Assembly (NCBI GenBank): GCA_005884715.1
Contig: VAZZ01000017.1
Span: forward strand, 1 to 9,406
Reading direction: 5' to 3'
Source of the DNA: Alphaproteobacteria bacterium
GTDB lineage: Bacteria > Pseudomonadota > Alphaproteobacteria > Rhizobiales > Aestuariivirgaceae
Length of the DNA stretch: 9,406 nucleotides
The notes under the pieces were generated by a model. The model was given only the letters and a program-made list of their open reading frames with translations. It was not told where the DNA came from and ran no database searches. The stretch's first letter is position 1, and each line of letters starts with the position of its first letter. Positions 8,101 to 9,406 of this stretch are shown here, piece after piece. A program made the position numbers and the translations under genes.

Positions 8101-8301
8101 GATTGGCGTGGCGACGGTCTTGGCGACCGTATCGGCATCGGCGCCTGGATAGCTCGCCCTGACCACGATGGTGGGCGGTGCGATTTCCGGATATTGCGCC
8201 ACCGGCAGCTGTGTATAGGCGATGCCGCCCATGATAAGCAGGACCAGCGACAGGACCGTCGCGAAGATCGGCCGGTCGACAAAGAAATGCGAGAATCTCA
8301 T
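5190..8301 (-). pseudogene. RND efflux pump permease (AcrB/MexF-like, HAE1 family), broken by an internal deletion with frameshift
   Basis: The first piece (8301 to stop at 5776, 841 residues) starts MRFSHFFVDRPIFATVLSL, holds the first membrane helix and the large periplasmic loop, and has GIVVDDAIVVVENVE (406-420), where D410-D411 match the proton-relay aspartates of AcrB. It ends at YNMYVSVPLQ plus five off-frame residues. The second piece continues in another frame from about 5789 to 5190. It starts GTAYEWTELAFQE, carries the relay lysine in GLAAKNAILIVEFA, and keeps the C-terminal helices and PVFFVALRKVF. Against AcrB, about 25 residues of the second periplasmic loop are missing between the pieces, and the frame changes. 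An intact protein would have about 1050-1070 residues and would export hydrophobic compounds by proton antiport from the inner membrane. The break should abolish function, unless it is an assembly artefact. The start overlaps the adaptor stop (ATGA). Confidence 0.85.
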
Positions 8302-9406
8302 TGACCGGCTCCGGCCACCGCCTGTTCAGGCGGCAGGGTCACCAGCTCAGGCTTGACCGTGACGCCGGGCCTGATCCGCATGAGGCCGTTGATGACGATG
8401 GTCTCATCGCCCGTCAGACCTGAGCGGACAACGCGATAGCCGTAAAGCCTGGGGCCGAGCCGGATCGGCTTGGCCGTGACCTTTCCGGCGGCATCGACCA
8501 CATAGACGATACGCCGGTCCTGATCGGCGCCCACTGCATCATCGGGAACAAGGATGCCCTTGAAGGGCAGCGATCCCGGCATATTGACGCGGCCGAACAG
8601 GCCCGGCTGCAGGATGAGGTCCTGGTTCGGAATCTTGGCGCGGATGCGCATCGTGCCGGTGGCTTCATCGATCCGGTTCTCGGCGAAATCGAGCTTGCCT
8701 TTGACCGGCGATTCCATGTCATCGGCGAGCCGCACCGTCACATCGACGCCGCCCGCCCCTTCCTGCAGGCTTTCCTTGCGCGAGCGCGCATCGCGGGCAT
8801 AGGCGAGGAACTGGCGCTCATCGACATCGAAATAGAAATTGATCGGATCGAGCGAGTTGATGGTGGTGAGGGCGGTCTGATCGGCCTGAACGAGATTGCC
8901 GACTGAAACCAGCCGGCGGTCGATGCGCCCCGAAAGCGGCGCCCTGATCTCGGTATATTCGAGATCGAGCTTGGCCCGGAGCAGGGCGGCTGTGGCGCCG
9001 TCGACTTCTCCAAGGGCGGCGAGATATTCCCGCCTTCGGTCATCCAGAGTGGCGACCGGAATATTGCCGGTCTGCGACAGTTTCTCGGCGCGCTCGAATT
9101 GCCCCTTGGTGAAATCGACCAACGTATTGGCGACGTTGAGGCGCGCCTGGGCTTCCTGCAGCGCGGCCTGGAACGGCCGCTGGTCGATGGTGAACAAGAG
9201 ATCGCCCTGCTTGACGATGGCGCCGTCCTTGAAATTCACCTTGTCAAGATAGCCGCCGACGCGCGAGCGCAGCGTGACCTGGTCCACCGCTTCGAAGCGC
9301 CCAATGAATTCATCATCCTCGACGATCTCGCGCACCACGGGCTTCGCCACGGTGACCGGCACGGGGCCTGATTGTGCCTGGGCCTCGGCCTCAGAGGCGA
9401 AAGCCG
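8298..9406 (-). CDS. RND efflux periplasmic adaptor (membrane fusion protein, MexE/AcrA type), 5' end cut by window
   Basis: 368 residues are visible and the frame is still open at the right edge, so the true start lies outside. The first visible residues, AFASEAEAQAQSGPVPVTV, look like the end of a signal peptide with an AFA cleavage site followed by the mature N-terminus. A GTG at 9362 could be mistaken for the start but would remove the export signal. The domains are complete: the first half of the lipoyl-like domain with SRVGGYLDKVNFKDGAIVKQ, then an Ala/Leu/Glu-rich coiled-coil hairpin (QARLNVANTLVDFTKGQFERA to LLRAKLDLEYTE). The second lipoyl half follows with IRAPLSGRIDRRLVSVGNLV, then the beta-barrel and the membrane-proximal domain, ending GVTVKPELVTLPPEQ. 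The protein would bridge the permease to an outer-membrane TolC-type channel, which is not in the window. It overlaps the permease by four bases, so the two were co-translated. This gene is intact as far as seen, although its partner is broken. Confidence 0.92.
   Translation of the reverse strand, partial: AFASEAEAQAQSGPVPVTVAKPVVREIVEDDEFIGRFEAVDQVTLRSRVGGYLDKVNFKDGAIVKQGDLLFTIDQRPFQAALQEAQARLNVANTLVDFTKGQFERAEKLSQTGNIPVATLDDRRREYLAALGEVDGATAALLRAKLDLEYTEIRAPLSGRIDRRLVSVGNLVQADQTALTTINSLDPINFYFDVDERQFLAYARDARSRKESLQEGAGGVDVTVRLADDMESPVKGKLDFAENRIDEATGTMRIRAKIPNQDLILQPGLFGRVNMPGSLPFKGILVPDDAVGADQDRRIVYVVDAAGKVTAKPIRLGPRLYGYRVVRSGLTGDETIVINGLMRIRPGVTVKPELVTLPPEQAVAGAGQ
8309..8312 (-). promoter_or_regulatory. 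Ribosome binding site of the permease inside the adaptor gene
   Basis: GGAG on the minus strand lies 7 bases upstream of ATG 8301, within the last codons of the adaptor. With the ATGA overlap this supports the chosen permease start and translational coupling. Confidence 0.55.

Noticed and set aside
1..9406. Mobile element, CRISPR array, tRNA or phage genes
   Set aside because: I saw no transposase or integrase motifs, no repeat-spacer pattern, no cloverleaf-like sequence and no flanking terminal repeats on either strand.

Overview
This window appears to be chromosomal DNA from a GC-rich alphaproteobacterium, most likely a Hyphomicrobiales-type lineage. The lineage guess rests on strong GC bias at third codon positions and on a tandem pair of ELM1-family (PF06258) proteins, whose bacterial members are concentrated in Alphaproteobacteria. 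There is no rRNA or other taxonomic marker, so it stays an inference. Every gene I can support lies on the minus strand, so transcription runs from right to left.

Right part (about 5190-9406): an RND-type drug/solvent efflux operon. It starts with a periplasmic adaptor (membrane fusion protein) cut by the right window edge. A 4-base ATGA overlap then leads into an AcrB/MexF-like inner-membrane permease. The permease is broken near 5790: about 25 codons expected from the family are missing and the reading frame changes, leaving an 841-residue first piece and a second piece holding the C-terminal membrane domain. No outer-membrane channel gene is seen.

Middle gap (5061-5189): 129 bases between the efflux operon and the next gene. 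It holds two small hairpins, a 7-base direct repeat with 11-base periodicity, and a good ribosome binding site.

Left part (1-5060): four closely spaced genes that look like one operon. In order of transcription they are a DegT/DnrJ/EryC1/StrS-family PLP aminotransferase, two diverged tandem ELM1-family (GT-B-like) proteins, and a long open frame that joins a complete calcineurin-like metallophosphoesterase to the start of what looks like a sugar-transfer-associated ATP-grasp protein, cut by the left window edge. Together they suggest synthesis of a surface or membrane glycoconjugate. The aminotransferase would make an amino-sugar nucleotide, the ELM1 proteins would act as glycosyltransferases, and the phosphoesterase and ATP-grasp domains would trim and ligate. 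This pathway is inferred from domains and neighbourhood only, and it is the best candidate here for an undescribed system.

The points most worth checking are the broken permease, the phosphoesterase/ATP-grasp fusion, and the abnormal 143-base overlap between the two ELM1 genes. That overlap would become a standard ATGA overlap after a one-base shift.
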